DNA from: Streptomyces pristinaespiralis
Lineage (GTDB): Bacteria > Actinomycetota > Actinomycetes > Streptomycetales > Streptomycetaceae
Direction of reading: 5' to 3'
Assembly (NCBI RefSeq): GCF_001278075.1
Contig: NZ_CP011340.1
Span: 5,515,501 to 5,579,500 of the forward strand
Length of the DNA stretch: 64,000 nucleotides
Part shown: in pieces, positions 42,152 through 51,394 of the stretch
How positions within the stretch are numbered: position 1 is the first letter of the stretch
Layout of the letters: each line of letters starts with the position of its first letter
Position numbers and translations under genes: made by a program
Notes under the pieces: model-generated
What the model was told of the DNA's origin: nothing
What the model saw: only the letters and a program-made list of their open reading frames with translations
Databases searched by the model: none

Positions 42152-43123
42152 ATGAGCAGCAACGAGCAGCCGCGCGGCCCCGTCGACTCCTCCCGCATCC
42201 CGCGGTACGCCGGACCCGCCACGTTCGCCCGGCTGCCCCGGCTCGACGAGGTCGGCCGCGCCGACGTCGCCGTCGTCGGCGTCCCCTTCGACTCCGGGGT
42301 CTCCTACCGTCCCGGTGCGCGCTTCGGCGGCAACGCCATCCGTGAGGCGTCGAGGCTCCTGCGCCCGTACAACCCGGCGCAGGACGCCTCGCCCTTCGCG
42401 CTCGCCCAGGTCGCCGACGCGGGTGACATCGCGGCCAACCCGTTCAACATCAACGAGGCCGTCGACACCATCGAGGCCGCCGCCGACGACCTGCTCGGAA
42501 CCGGCGCCCGGATGATGACGCTCGGCGGCGACCACACCATCGCCCTGCCGCTGCTGCGTTCCGTCGCCAAGAAGCACGGACCGGTCGCCCTGCTGCACTT
42601 CGACGCGCACCTCGACACCTGGGACACCTACTTCGGCGCCGAGTACACCCACGGCACCCCGTTCCGCCGCGCTGTCGAGGAGGGCATCCTCGACACCGAG
42701 GCGCTGTCCCACGTCGGCACCCGCGGCCCGCTGTACGGCAAGCAGGACCTCACCGACGACGAGAAGATGGGCTTCGGCATCGTCACCTCCGCCGACGTTT
42801 ACCGCCGGGGCGCCGACGAGGTCGCCGACCAGCTGCGGCAGCGCATCGGGGACCGCCCGCTGTACATCTCCATCGACATCGACTGCCTCGACCCGGCGCA
42901 CGCCCCCGGCACCGGCACCCCCGAGGCCGGCGGCATGACCTCCCGCGAACTCCTCGAGATCCTGCGCGGCCTCGCGTCCTGCAACCTGGTCTCCGCCGAC
43001 GTCGTCGAGGTGGCCCCGGCCTACGACCACGCCGAGATCACCTCCGTCGCCGCGTCGCACACCGCGTACGAGCTCACCACGATCATGTCCCGGCAGATCG
43101 CGGACGCGAGGAAGACGCGGTGA
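42152..43123 (+). CDS. speB: Agmatinase / guanidino-acid hydrolase family (ureohydrolase)
   Basis: Manganese-dependent ureohydrolase of 323 aa that removes urea from a guanidino group. The binuclear metal site is complete: GGDHTI, DAHLDTW and [17 protein letters not shown] supply the His and Asp ligands. The block [19 protein letters not shown] resembles guanidinobutyrase and proclavaminate amidinohydrolase as much as agmatinase, so agmatine, 4-guanidinobutyrate or 3-guanidinopropionate are all possible. ATG 42152 follows AGAAGG. The stop overlaps the start of the ThDP enzyme gene (GTGA), indicating coupled synthesis of the two enzymes. Confidence 0.88.
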   Translation: MSSNEQPRGPVDSSRIPRYAGPATFARLPRLDEVGRADVAVVGVPFDSGVSYRPGARFGGNAIREASRLLRPYNPAQDASPFALAQVADAGDIAANPFNINEAVDTIEAAADDLLGTGARMMTLGGDHTIALPLLRSVAKKHGPVALLHFDAHLDTWDTYFGAEYTHGTPFRRAVEEGILDTEALSHVGTRGPLYGKQDLTDDEKMGFGIVTSADVYRRGADEVADQLRQRIGDRPLYISIDIDCLDPAHAPGTGTPEAGGMTSRELLEILRGLASCNLVSADVVEVAPAYDHAEITSVAASHTAYELTTIMSRQIADARKTR

Positions 43124-44802
43124 CCCACGACCACGACCTGGTGCTGCGCCCCACCGCGGCCCAGACCGAGGCAGCCCTCGCCCCGCCTGCCGGACGCAAC
43201 GGCGGCGACCTCGTCGTCGAGACCCTCTCCGGACTCGGCGCGACGACGGTCTTCGGCCTGCCGGGCCAGCACGCGCTCGGCATGTTCGACGCCCTGCGTC
43301 GATCGTCCCTGCGCTACGTCGGCCTGCGCGTGGAGAACAACGCCGGCTTCGCCGCCGACGCCTACGGCCGGATCACCGGCGAAGCGGCACCGCTGCTGCT
43401 GTCGACCGGGCCGGGCGCACTGATGTCCCTGGCCGCGCTCCAGGAGGCGGCCGCGGCGTCGGCGCCGGTGCTGGCGATCGGCAGCCAGGTGCCCTCCGCC
43501 GGGCTCGGCGGCGGCCGCCACGGCTATCTGCACGAACTGCGCGACCAGCAGGCGTCGTTCCGCGACATCGTCAAGTCCGTGCACGTCGTGCGCACCGCGT
43601 CCCAGATCCCGTCCGCGATCGCGGCCGCCTGGGAGTCGGCGCTGACCGCCCCGCACGGACCCGTGTGGGTCGAGATCCCGCAGGACGTCCTCCTCGCCGC
43701 GACCACCCTCCCGGTCGTCACCGCCATGGACGCCACGCCCGACGACGTCGTGCCTCGGCCCGAACTGACCGCCGTCGCCGCCGACCTGCTGTCGAACGCC
43801 ACCCGGCCGGCGATCGTCGCGGGCGGTGGAGTCGTACGCTCCGACGCGTCCGGCAAGCTGCTAGCGCTCGCCGAGAAGCTCGACGCGCCGGTCGTCACCA
43901 CCTTCGGCGGCAAGGGCGCCTTCCCCTGGGAGCACCCGCTCTCCCTCCAGTCCTGGCTGGAGGACCGCCACACGACCGACTTCCTGGAATCGGCGGACGT
44001 GCTGCTCGTCGTCGGCTCCGGCCTCGGCGAACTGTCCTCGAACTACCACACGTTCGCGCCGCGCGGCCGGGTGATCCAGATCGAGGCGGACCTCGGCAAG
44101 CTGGAGTCCAACCACCCGGCGCTCGGCATCCACGCGGACGCGCGCCTCGCACTGTCCGCCCTGCTCGAGACGGTGTCGGACCGCGAGGACCCGTCGGCCG
44201 CCACGTCCGTGCGGAACGTACTCGAGGCGGTCCGGGCCCGCATCGACTCCCAGGAACTCACCCTGGAGCAGCGGATCCTCGCCTCCGTGCGTGAGGCGCT
44301 GCCCGACGACTCGCCCAGCTTCTGGGACATGACGATCCTGGCCTACTGGGCCTGGTCGGCCTTCGACGCCCGCAGACCCAACACCATGCACTCGGCCCAG
44401 GGCGCCGGCGGCCTCGGCTACGGCTTCCCGGCCGCCCTCGGCGCGGCCGCCGCCGACCCTTCCCGGCCCGTCCTCGCCGTCTCCGGCGACGGCGGCGCGA
44501 TGTACTCCCTCGCCGAACTGGCCACCGCCCGCCAGTACGGCCTGCCGGTCACGTGGCTGATCGTCGACGACGGCGGCTACGGCATCCTGCGCGAGTACAT
44601 GACGGACGCCTTCGGCGAGGCCACCGCGACCGAGCTGGCCCGCCCGGACTTCGTGGCGCTGGCCGAGTCCTTCGGTGTGCCCGCGGTCCGCACGAGCCCC
44701 GAGTCCCTGTCGGAGGACCTGGCCAAGGCCTTCGCCAGGCCGGGCCCGTCGGTGGTCGTCCTCCCGGCGCTGCTGCGCATGTTCGCCCCGACGCACCTGT
44801 GA
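43120..44802 (+). CDS. ThDP-dependent enzyme (acetolactate-synthase-like), substrate unknown
   Basis: Thiamine-diphosphate enzyme of 560 aa with the three usual domains: N-terminal pyrimidine-binding ([17 protein letters not shown], then [17 protein letters not shown] with the activating Glu), central ([17 protein letters not shown]) and C-terminal cofactor-binding ([22 protein letters not shown], the GDG motif). It may be a 2-oxo-acid decarboxylase or carboligase. GTG 43120 overlaps the hydrolase stop, so the two act together. In clavulanic acid synthesis a ThDP enzyme (carboxyethylarginine synthase) is likewise paired with a ureohydrolase, which is suggestive but not proof of similar chemistry. 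It is not a housekeeping IlvB, since no small subunit is nearby. Confidence 0.8.
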   Translation: MTHDHDLVLRPTAAQTEAALAPPAGRNGGDLVVETLSGLGATTVFGLPGQHALGMFDALRRSSLRYVGLRVENNAGFAADAYGRITGEAAPLLLSTGPGALMSLAALQEAAAASAPVLAIGSQVPSAGLGGGRHGYLHELRDQQASFRDIVKSVHVVRTASQIPSAIAAAWESALTAPHGPVWVEIPQDVLLAATTLPVVTAMDATPDDVVPRPELTAVAADLLSNATRPAIVAGGGVVRSDASGKLLALAEKLDAPVVTTFGGKGAFPWEHPLSLQSWLEDRHTTDFLESADVLLVVGSGLGELSSNYHTFAPRGRVIQIEADLGKLESNHPALGIHADARLALSALLETVSDREDPSAATSVRNVLEAVRARIDSQELTLEQRILASVREALPDDSPSFWDMTILAYWAWSAFDARRPNTMHSAQGAGGLGYGFPAALGAAAADPSRPVLAVSGDGGAMYSLAELATARQYGLPVTWLIVDDGGYGILREYMTDAFGEATATELARPDFVALAESFGVPAVRTSPESLSEDLAKAFARPGPSVVVLPALLRMFAPTHL

Positions 44803-45265
44803 CGACCGGCGCGGAGGCGGTGCCGGGCCGGGGCCCGGCCGGGGCTGGAGCCGGCCGGAAGTGACGCTGGGCCGGGGGCGGGGGCGCCCGGAGAGGCCCG
44901 GGGCCGGGCGGGGTCGTCGGCCGGCCAGGGGGCGTGACGGTGAAGCCCGGGGCGGGGCGGGGGTGACGGGCTGGGCCCGCCCGCGGCCGGGCGGGGGTGA
45001 CAGGTTGGGCCCGCCCGCGGCCGGGCGCCGGGCGGGCGCGACGGTGAGGCCCGGGGCCGGCCGGACGGGACGGGCTGGGCCCGCGGCCGGGCGCCGTGCT
45101 CCGTCCCTTCGACCGGGCACCGGGGAAGCACGCGGCGGGGCCCGTGTCCGTCTCAGGTCCCGGGCCACTGGGGAAGCCTGCGCCCCGTGCCGTGCGGTAT
45201 CGGCCTGCCGGTAACCGTCCCGGTTCCGCCACCCGCGCCCCCCCTCGCCGGGCGGCGGAGCCGGG
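44803..45265. repeat. GC-rich repeat region downstream of the ThDP enzyme gene
   Basis: This 463-bp gap between convergent genes has no believable gene. It consists of G- and C-rich short repeats; a 22-bp block beginning TGGGCCCGCCCGCGG is present at 44972-44993 and again at 45006-45027, with a shorter third copy near 45075. The repeat spacing is 34 bp. It can form stable hairpins and may serve as a terminator. Confidence 0.7.
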
Positions 45266-45916
45266 TCAGGCCGGTGCGACGAAGCCCGACTCGTAGGCGG
45301 CGATGACCGCCTGTGTCCTGTCCCTCGCGCCCAGCTTGGCCAGCACCGCGCTGACATGGGTCTTGACGGTCTCCGTGCCGACGAACAACTGCGCCGCGAT
45401 CTCCGAGTTGGAGAGCCCGCGTGCCATCAGCCGCAGCACGGCTGCCTCCCGCTCGGTCAGCGCGGCCCTTTCCATCGCCGTGCGGGCCGCCGAATTGCCG
45501 TACTCGGCGGCCAGTGACCGCACGGCCGCAGGGAACAGCAGCGACTCTCCCTCGGCGACCAGCCGCACCGCGTGCACGATCTCCGCCGGGCGGGCCCGCT
45601 TGAGCAGAAACCCGTCGGCGCCCGCGCGCAGCGCCTCGTACACGTACTCGTCGTTCTCGAAGGTCGTGACCACCAGGATCTTCGGTGGGTCGTCGACCGT
45701 GCGCAGCACGGCACGGGTCGCCTCGATGCCGTCCATCAGCGGCATCCGAACGTCCATCGCCACTACATCCGGCCGCAGTTGCCGCACCAGCGGGATCACC
45801 GAGGCCCCGTCTGCGGCCTCGCCGGCCACTTCGATGTCCGGCTGGGCCTCCAGCACGGCACGCAGCCCCGCCCGTACGAGAGGTTCGTCGTCGACAAGCA
45901 GCACGGTGATCGGCAC
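45266..45916 (-). CDS. NarL/LuxR-family response regulator (DesR-like)
   Basis: Regulator of 216 aa. The receiver starts ITVLLVDDEPLVRAGLRAVL with the phospho-Asp in DVVAMDVRMPLMDGIEAT and the KRARP switch lysine. The C-terminal LuxR helix-turn-helix reads LTEREAAVLRLMARGLSNSEI and ETVKTHVSAVLAKLGARDR. The start is GTG 45916, four bases after the stop of the kinase gene. The pair faces an ABC transporter operon, the common Streptomyces arrangement where the regulator controls transporter expression. The signal is unknown. Confidence 0.92.
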   Translation of the reverse strand: MPITVLLVDDEPLVRAGLRAVLEAQPDIEVAGEAADGASVIPLVRQLRPDVVAMDVRMPLMDGIEATRAVLRTVDDPPKILVVTTFENDEYVYEALRAGADGFLLKRARPAEIVHAVRLVAEGESLLFPAAVRSLAAEYGNSAARTAMERAALTEREAAVLRLMARGLSNSEIAAQLFVGTETVKTHVSAVLAKLGARDRTQAVIAAYESGFVAPA

Positions 45917-45920
45917 CCAA

Positions 45921-47108
45921 TCAGCGTATGCCGTCGAGCGGCAGCCCCACCTTGACCCTCCAACTGTCCTCGTGCGGACCGGTCGTGGCCTTTCCGCCGA
46001 GCAGCGCCGCACGCTCCCGTATACCGCGCAGCCCACTGCCGCGAGCGGCAGGAGTGACCGGGGCGGTCAGCGAGTTGACGACCTCCAGGTCGAGCCGGCC
46101 GTCGCTGACGGCGATCCGCACCCGCGTGGGCACCGGGCCCGCGTGCCGCAGCACGTTCGTCAGCGCTTCCTGGACGATGCGGTACCCCTCCCGTGACACC
46201 GGCCCCGGTACGAGCGTCAGCGGACCCGTCACCTCGGCCCGCACCTCCGCACCCGACGCCCGCGCCGACTCCAGCAGCCGGTCGGCGTCGGCGAGCGTGG
46301 GGCGGCTGCCGACCGGCTGGCCCGATTCGCGGAGCACGTCCAGCACCCGCTCCAGGTCGTCCAGCGCCGCGCGGCCCGTCTCCTCGATCGCCGCCAGAGC
46401 CCGCTCGGTGAACTCGGCGTCCCCCGCGGCCCGCGCCGCGCCCGCCTGCACCACCGCCACGGTCAGCGCGTGCCCGATCGAGTCGTGCAACTCCCGGGCG
46501 ATGCGGTTCCGCTCCAGCAGCTGTTCGGTGCGCTCCTCCAAGGCGGTGAGCCGCTCGGCCGCTGACGTGCCCAGAAGGCGCAGGGCGATGGCGTTGATCA
46601 GCTCCCCGAGGCCCACCACGGCGGCGAGGAGCACCGCGAGGGGCAGTGGCGCCAGCAGCGCGTACCACCAGTGGCCGTCGCCTGAGGGCAGCGGGACGAC
46701 GGAGTCCGACTCGGGCTGCTCGCCACCCGCGAAGCGGGCCAGGTCGACCGATGCGCCGAGCAGATTCACCGTCAGCATCCCCGTGAACAGGCCGAGGCCG
46801 AGGCGTATCTCCAGCCAGAGGGCCGTCCGCCACCGGTCCGCCCAGGTGACCGACGACGAGACGGCGATACCTGACGTGTCGTCCTTGTACCCGTACGGCG
46901 ACAGCAGGAGCCGGGCCTGCAGCCCCTCCACCAGCCGCATCGCCGGGACGAACCCGAGCAGGCCGAGCGCGAGCACCGGCACGTACAGGTGCGACGTGTC
47001 GATGAACAGCCACACGCCCAGGACGACGGTGCCGATGAACAGATGCAGCCAGCGGGTGTAGGTGACCCGGCGGGTCAGCGGACGCAGAAAGCGGGATGCG
47101 TGGAGCAT
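45921..47108 (-). CDS. Sensor histidine kinase (DesK-like, HisKA_3)
   Basis: Membrane kinase of 395 aa. About four to six hydrophobic helices lie in the first 190 residues, with a loop near residue 110 (GGEQPESDSVVPLPSGDGHWW) that may face outward. A coiled segment (LTALEERTEQLLERNRIA) leads to the phospho-acceptor block RELHDSIGHALTVAVVQAGA. The ATPase has GYRIVQEALTNVLRHAGPVP and GSGLRGIRERAALLGG. The start at ATG 47108 (MLHASRFLRPL) matches the start of the first hydrophobic part. It is co-transcribed with the regulator and lies 108 bp from the divergent ABC genes. Confidence 0.9.
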   Translation of the reverse strand: MLHASRFLRPLTRRVTYTRWLHLFIGTVVLGVWLFIDTSHLYVPVLALGLLGFVPAMRLVEGLQARLLLSPYGYKDDTSGIAVSSSVTWADRWRTALWLEIRLGLGLFTGMLTVNLLGASVDLARFAGGEQPESDSVVPLPSGDGHWWYALLAPLPLAVLLAAVVGLGELINAIALRLLGTSAAERLTALEERTEQLLERNRIARELHDSIGHALTVAVVQAGAARAAGDAEFTERALAAIEETGRAALDDLERVLDVLRESGQPVGSRPTLADADRLLESARASGAEVRAEVTGPLTLVPGPVSREGYRIVQEALTNVLRHAGPVPTRVRIAVSDGRLDLEVVNSLTAPVTPAARGSGLRGIRERAALLGGKATTGPHEDSWRVKVGLPLDGIR

Positions 47109-47216
47109 TCCGTCATCGTGCCAGCGGCACGGGCCGTGACGGCTCCCTCTCATGGGGGAGACGATCTCCTCCGGCGGGGGAGGCCGCCGGCCGGGCCCGA
47201 CGGCGAGGCTGATGCC

Positions 47217-48152
47217 ATGACCAGCATCGACGTCACACAACTCACGAAGGATTACGGCGACAGGCGCGCCGTGGACGGGCTCACGTTCAGCGTCCGCCCC
47301 GGCAAGGTCACCGGCTTCCTCGGTCCGAACGGCGCCGGGAAGTCGACGACCATGCGCCTCGTCCTCGGCCTGGACCGGCCCACGTCGGGCACGGCCACCA
47401 TCGGCGGCCGCGCGTACGCGGAGATCGACGAGCCGTTGCGTCACGTGGGAGCCCTGCTCGACGCGCAGGCGGCCATGGGCTCCCGCACCGGCCGGGACCA
47501 TCTGCGCATCCTCGCCGCGACGGCGCGGATACCGGCGCGGCGCGTGGACGACGTGCTGGAACAGGCAGGCATCGCGAGCGCCGCGGGCCGCCGCATCAGG
47601 ACGTACTCGCTCGGCATGCGCCAGCGGCTCGGTATAGCGGCGGCCCTGCTAGGCGACCCGGCGGTGCTGATGCTGGACGAGCCGTCGAACGGGCTGGACC
47701 CCGAAGGCATCATCTGGATCCGGCAGCTGGTGCGGGAGCTGGCCGACGAGGGCAGGGCCGTCCTCGTCTCCAGCCATCTGATGAGCGAGACGGCCTCGTT
47801 CGCCGACCACCTGGTGGTGCTCGGCCGGGGCCGGCTGCTCGCCGACACCGCTATGCGGGAGTTCATCGACGCGTGGACGACACCACGGGTCCGGCTGCGC
47901 ACCACCGAAGCCGACCGGCTGCGCGCACTCCTCACGGCGAGGGGACTGCACCCGGCAGAGGGTGAGGACGGCCGGTGGACCGTCGAGGGTGCCCGCGTCG
48001 AGGACATCGGGCCGCTCGCCGCCGAGGAGGGCATCCCGATTCTCGAACTGGCCGGCGAGGAGCCCTCGCTGGAGCACGCGTACCTCGCTCTCACGGCCGA
48101 TGAGGCCGAGTACACGACCGCCCGGCCCGCCGCTGCTGCCCAGGAGGCCTGA
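47217..48152 (+). CDS. ABC transporter ATP-binding protein
   Basis: ATPase of 311 aa for an export or resistance-type ABC transporter. Walker A is GPNGAGKST near residue 40, the signature TYSLGMRQRLGIAAAL near 135, and Walker B with its catalytic Glu is AVLMLDEPSNGLDP. A C-terminal extension of about 90 residues is typical of the DrrA/CcmA-type subfamily that works with a separate permease. The permease gene follows after two bases. It faces the DesK/DesR-like two-component genes, which probably control it. The substrate is unknown; antimicrobial or lipid export is common for this arrangement. Confidence 0.92.
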   Translation: MTSIDVTQLTKDYGDRRAVDGLTFSVRPGKVTGFLGPNGAGKSTTMRLVLGLDRPTSGTATIGGRAYAEIDEPLRHVGALLDAQAAMGSRTGRDHLRILAATARIPARRVDDVLEQAGIASAAGRRIRTYSLGMRQRLGIAAALLGDPAVLMLDEPSNGLDPEGIIWIRQLVRELADEGRAVLVSSHLMSETASFADHLVVLGRGRLLADTAMREFIDAWTTPRVRLRTTEADRLRALLTARGLHPAEGEDGRWTVEGARVEDIGPLAAEEGIPILELAGEEPSLEHAYLALTADEAEYTTARPAAAAQEA

Positions 48153-48154
48153 CC

Positions 48155-48901
48155 ATGACGTCCCTCGTCCCCGTACTGCACTCCGAGTGGCTGAAGATCC
48201 GGTCCGTGCGCTCCCAGTGCGTCACGCTCTCCGCCGTCTTCGTGGCCACCACCTGCTTCTCGGTCCTGATGTGCGCGACAGTCGGCGCCGAGGAGGCTGC
48301 CGAGGCTGGCTTCGACCCCGTCCGCGCTTCGTTCTTCGGCCTCAACTTCGGCCAGATAGCGGCCATCTGCTTCGGCTCGATCGCCGTCGCCGGTGAGTAC
48401 CGGGCCGGAGCCATCCGCGTATCACTGACCGCCGTCCCGCGCCGGGGCATGTTCTACGGGGCCAAGCTCACGGTCGTGGGCCTGCTGGCGCTCGCCGTCG
48501 GTCTGGTCACAAGTGCGACCTGTTTCGTCCTCGGGCAGGCCGCCCTGGGCGACCGCGGCGTGAGCATAGGCACGCCGGGCGCCTTGCGGGCCGTGGTGGG
48601 GTGCGGCCTCTACCTGGCGCTGATCACCCTGTTCGCAGCCGGGCTCGCGGCGGTGCTGCGCAGCGCGCCCGCGGTCATGGGCATCCTGATCCCGTTCCTG
48701 CTGATGCTGTCGTTCGTGCTCGGAGACGTATCGCAGGGCGGCGGCTGGGTGGACTTCCTCCCGGACCGCGCGGGCCAGCAGATCCTGCTCCAGAACCCGG
48801 ACGGTCCTCTGAACGCCTGGACGGGGACGGGCGTGCTGGTGCTCTGGGTGGCGGCGGCGCTGTGGGTCGGCGGCCGGCGGCTGGCGCGACGGGACGCCTG
48901 A
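48155..48901 (+). CDS. ABC transporter permease (ABC-2 type)
   Basis: Membrane protein of 248 aa with six hydrophobic helices. It starts with the cytoplasmic LVPVLHSEWLKIRSVRSQCVT, typical of ABC-2-like permeases (the EWxKxR stretch couples to the ATPase), then has external loop and helix pairs ending in VLVLWVAAALWVGGRRLARRD. It begins two bases after the ATPase gene, so both form one operon. The pair is expected to form a homodimeric permease with two ATPase subunits. Confidence 0.88.
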   Translation: MTSLVPVLHSEWLKIRSVRSQCVTLSAVFVATTCFSVLMCATVGAEEAAEAGFDPVRASFFGLNFGQIAAICFGSIAVAGEYRAGAIRVSLTAVPRRGMFYGAKLTVVGLLALAVGLVTSATCFVLGQAALGDRGVSIGTPGALRAVVGCGLYLALITLFAAGLAAVLRSAPAVMGILIPFLLMLSFVLGDVSQGGGWVDFLPDRAGQQILLQNPDGPLNAWTGTGVLVLWVAAALWVGGRRLARRDA

Positions 48902-48996
48902 GGACGGCCCGGCGGCGCGCCATGAGCGGCCGCCGGCCGCCCGACGACTGCTGGGGTCACCGGCCTCCGGGTCCTCGTGGTCCTTGTGCATGGTCC

Positions 48997-49072
48997 GGCC
49001 TCACGGCCTCACGGCCTCACGGCCTCACGGCCTCACGGCCTCACGGCCGCCCGGCCTCACGGCCGCCCGGCC
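48997..49072. repeat. 8-bp tandem repeat (GGCCTCAC)
   Basis: Six perfect copies of GGCCTCAC (48997-49044) are followed by GGCCGCCC, GGCCTCAC, GGCCGCCC and a half copy. It lies between the ABC permease gene and a SnoaL-like gene. The number of copies is likely to vary between strains. Confidence 0.9.
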
Positions 49073-49092
49073 GAGAGGCGGCGGAAGGCCCC

Positions 49093-49509
49093 TCATGTGC
49101 CGCCACTGTCAGTGGTGGTGTCCGCGAACGAGTGGTGCTCGTGCGCGACGACCCACCGACCGTTCTCCTTGCGCAGCCCGACGGTGAGCCGCAGGCGGCT
49201 CTCGGGGTGCTCCGCCAGTTCCTCGGGCGTGCCGCAGCGCAGAAGCGCGTACGCGAATGCGGCCTCCCCGCCGACCGTGACGTCCAGTGACACGATCTCG
49301 AAGGAGGCACCTTGCGACTGCCACTCGAAGAACGGCGGCCACGTGTCGCGGTAGGCCTCGATGCCCCGGACACCGTCATGCGGCGGCGGCACGTCGAACA
49401 TCACGATGTCGTCCGTGTGATCCGCGAGAACGTCCGGCAGGTCACCCCGGTGAACGGCGTCGGCCCATCGCTCGATCAGGTTCCGGATCTCTGCTTCGTC
49501 GTCGGCCAT
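49093..49509 (-). CDS. SnoaL-like / DUF4440 protein
   Basis: Small cytoplasmic protein of 138 aa with the NTF2-like cone fold. The first helix reads EIRNLIERWADAVHRGDLPDVLADHTDDIVMFD, the pattern of DUF4440 and SnoaL-type ketosteroid-isomerase-like proteins, and ends with GRWVVAHEHHSFA on the last strand. The His-rich end may line a pocket. This fold serves many enzymes and binding proteins, so no reaction is proposed. The 8-bp tandem repeat lies just downstream of its stop. Confidence 0.8.
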   Translation of the reverse strand: MADDEAEIRNLIERWADAVHRGDLPDVLADHTDDIVMFDVPPPHDGVRGIEAYRDTWPPFFEWQSQGASFEIVSLDVTVGGEAAFAYALLRCGTPEELAEHPESRLRLTVGLRKENGRWVVAHEHHSFADTTTDSGGT

Positions 49510-49618
49510 GGCGATTCACTCCCTGTGCCGGTGGGTGGTGCGGTACCCCGTACAAGGACAGACTCCCCGGCAGGGCACGATTCATCGCAGATCCGGTCCC
49601 ACGAGGTCCGGCTCCGCG

Positions 49619-50038
49619 TCAGCCCTGAGAAGGGCCGGCTGCCGCCAGCACCTGCCGTAGGCCGGCTATGCCCGCCCGCCACGCCGGACCGGCGTCGGTC
49701 TCGTCCCAGAGCTCCACCAGCTCCGACGGCTCACTGAGCGTCCGGTCGAGTGCCTCGACCGCGAGCTTCCGCAGGTCGGCGGGCAGCGGGGGGACGGGCT
49801 CGTCCGGACCGTAGGGCGTCGTCACCGCCTCCCCGCCGGGGCACTGCGCGGCGATCAGCGCCGCGGCGGCCACCGCTTCGGCCGCTTCGTCGCTGTCCAG
49901 GTAGTCGTCGGTTCCGGCCACCCGCAGCAGCACCTCGCGCAGGATGCCGGGACGCTCGCTCTCGGCGGCGTCGTCCAGCGTGCCGGAGAAGTCCGCCGCG
50001 GTGTCGTTGTCGAAGTGGCCGATGTCCCAGGTTCCCAT
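49619..50038 (-). CDS. DUF4259 domain protein
   Basis: Protein of 139 aa beginning MGTWDIGHFDNDTAADFSGTL in two blocks, the diagnostic start of DUF4259 (usually MGTWGTGPFDNDTAADF). It is a small acidic cytoplasmic protein, largely helical and lacking membrane segments or cysteine-rich sites. The family is very common in actinobacteria, often in small operons or alone, and has no known function. Its neighbours on the same strand are a SnoaL-like gene and an unknown gene, each separated by more than 100 bp, so it is probably its own unit. Confidence 0.82.
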   Translation of the reverse strand: MGTWDIGHFDNDTAADFSGTLDDAAESERPGILREVLLRVAGTDDYLDSDEAAEAVAAAALIAAQCPGGEAVTTPYGPDEPVPPLPADLRKLAVEALDRTLSEPSELVELWDETDAGPAWRAGIAGLRQVLAAAGPSQG

Positions 50039-50280
50039 GGTGTCCCCCGTGTGCCCTCGTGCTGGTCGTGTGGTCGGCCGGTCCTCCGGCCGGTGGTCGG
50101 GTCCGTCGTCCGCCCGGCGGACCGCTCGTTGATGACGTCTCGGTCCTCTGCGTTCCGTGACGCACCGACATCGTGACAGGGAGCACCGACAGTCGGCCCG
50201 GAACGGCGGCCGGCCGACGCGGCGCGTTCCTTACGTCGCGGCCCCGGAAAACCGGAACGCGTGACAGGCGCCGCGACGGC
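50039..50280. other. Gene-free gap
   Basis: Some 240 bp between two minus-strand genes. I see no gene, repeat or clear hairpin; it should hold the promoter of the DUF4259 gene. Confidence 0.4.
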
Positions 50281-50640
50281 TCACCAATCCCGCCATTCGC
50301 CCGCGATGTCGTCGCCGTCCATCCCGTGGCGTGCGGCCAGCGCGACGACGTCCACGCCGCGCTCGGAGAGGACGGTGTCGATGTACTCGCACAGGTCCTC
50401 GCGCTCGATCGTGCAGTACGCGCCGTGCTCAGCGTCGATGTCGTTCAGCGCGAGGACGACACGCCGCACCGCCGCGAGGACCGCCTCGTCACTCGCGGTC
50501 CCACCGAGATCGGCCGCTTCCGCCTCGTAGGCGCCGAGGACGGAGTCCGTCGCGGCCAGCAGTTGCGGTGTGTACGGCGTGCCGCTGTCGGCGTGCCGCG
50601 CTGCTTCCGCCCGCCACGCGGCCGTGGGCCTGATCGTCAT
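50281..50640 (-). CDS. Conserved hypothetical protein
   Basis: Acidic cytoplasmic protein of 119 aa, predicted mostly helical (DEAVLAAVRRVVLALNDIDAEHGAY). It contains two cysteines (CTIEREDLC) and ends with DDIAGEWRDW. There is no signal peptide and no membrane helix. It is read alone, between a DUF4259 gene and a SnoaL-like gene on the same strand. I do not recognise a family and propose no function. Confidence 0.65.
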   Translation of the reverse strand: MTIRPTAAWRAEAARHADSGTPYTPQLLAATDSVLGAYEAEAADLGGTASDEAVLAAVRRVVLALNDIDAEHGAYCTIEREDLCEYIDTVLSERGVDVVALAARHGMDGDDIAGEWRDW

Positions 50641-50685
50641 GTGCGGACGGTAGCGCCCGCCACCGACAACGGGCGCCGGGTGGTC

Positions 50686-51183
50686 TCAGCCCTGGGACGC
50701 CAGATCGGGCGGTGTGCCCTGTGTCCAGGCCACACGCAGTGCGGTCGCCGAGATGCGCCAGCCGGCCGGGGTCCTGACGAGCTCGGACTCCGTGTGTCCG
50801 GCGGAGACGAAGACCTCTTCGGAGCCGTCCGCCAGGACGTGAGTGCTCAGCTGGGCGCCCCGGGCCGTGGCGCGGTCACCGTCGAGCTCGATCACCGTGT
50901 TGCTCCCCAGGTGCACGGTTCTCTCGAAGAGGCCCATCGCCCGCCGGACGGTCGCCAGGAGGGCGTCCCGCCCGCTGACCGTGCCGACAGGCATCTCGGC
51001 GGTGACGTCCTCGGTGTGGAAGGCACGGGCCCACTCCTCGTCGAGCGGCCCCTCGTCCAGGGACCGCAGATACCGGTCCAGCAGATCCGCGATCTCGGCC
51101 CGGTCGGTCAGGGCACGCAGCTCGCGCCGCATCTCTTCGATGCCGACGGCGGTGTCCGTGTGGATGTCGATGTCCATGTCCAT
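50686..51183 (-). CDS. SnoaL-like nuclear transport factor 2 family protein
   Basis: Protein of 165 aa with an NTF2-like fold. The helix ALTDRAEIADLLDRYLRSLDEGPLDEEWARAFHTEDV is in the style of the SnoaL_4 group, and the strands GDRATARGAQLSTHV and SAGHTESELVRTPAGWRIS complete the cone. The Tyr, Asp and His residues that act in dehydratase relatives are partly present. The N-terminus is unusual, with a run of Met/Asp/Ile (MDMDIDIHTDTAVG), so the true start may be at a later codon. The function is unknown. Confidence 0.8.
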   Translation of the reverse strand: MDMDIDIHTDTAVGIEEMRRELRALTDRAEIADLLDRYLRSLDEGPLDEEWARAFHTEDVTAEMPVGTVSGRDALLATVRRAMGLFERTVHLGSNTVIELDGDRATARGAQLSTHVLADGSEEVFVSAGHTESELVRTPAGWRISATALRVAWTQGTPPDLASQG

Positions 51184-51394
51184 GCCGGCGAGCCTGGTAC
51201 GTCAAGCGTGCTTGAGGTCAAGGTCGGCGTGCGGGCCCGGTCCTAGGACCAGGGACCGGTCTTTGACGCGGACGGGCCGTGGAGGGATGAAATCCGTCGG
51301 CCGCCGCGTTGGTGCATTCCGGAAGATCAGGCCCGCGACCGGATCCGAGGATCAGGTACGAGGGCCCGCAGCGGTATCGACGGGGAGGCATCAC

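Noticed and set aside
48997..49072. Possible CRISPR array
   Set aside because: The units are 8 bp and contiguous with no unique spacers, and there are no cas genes nearby. It is a simple tandem repeat.
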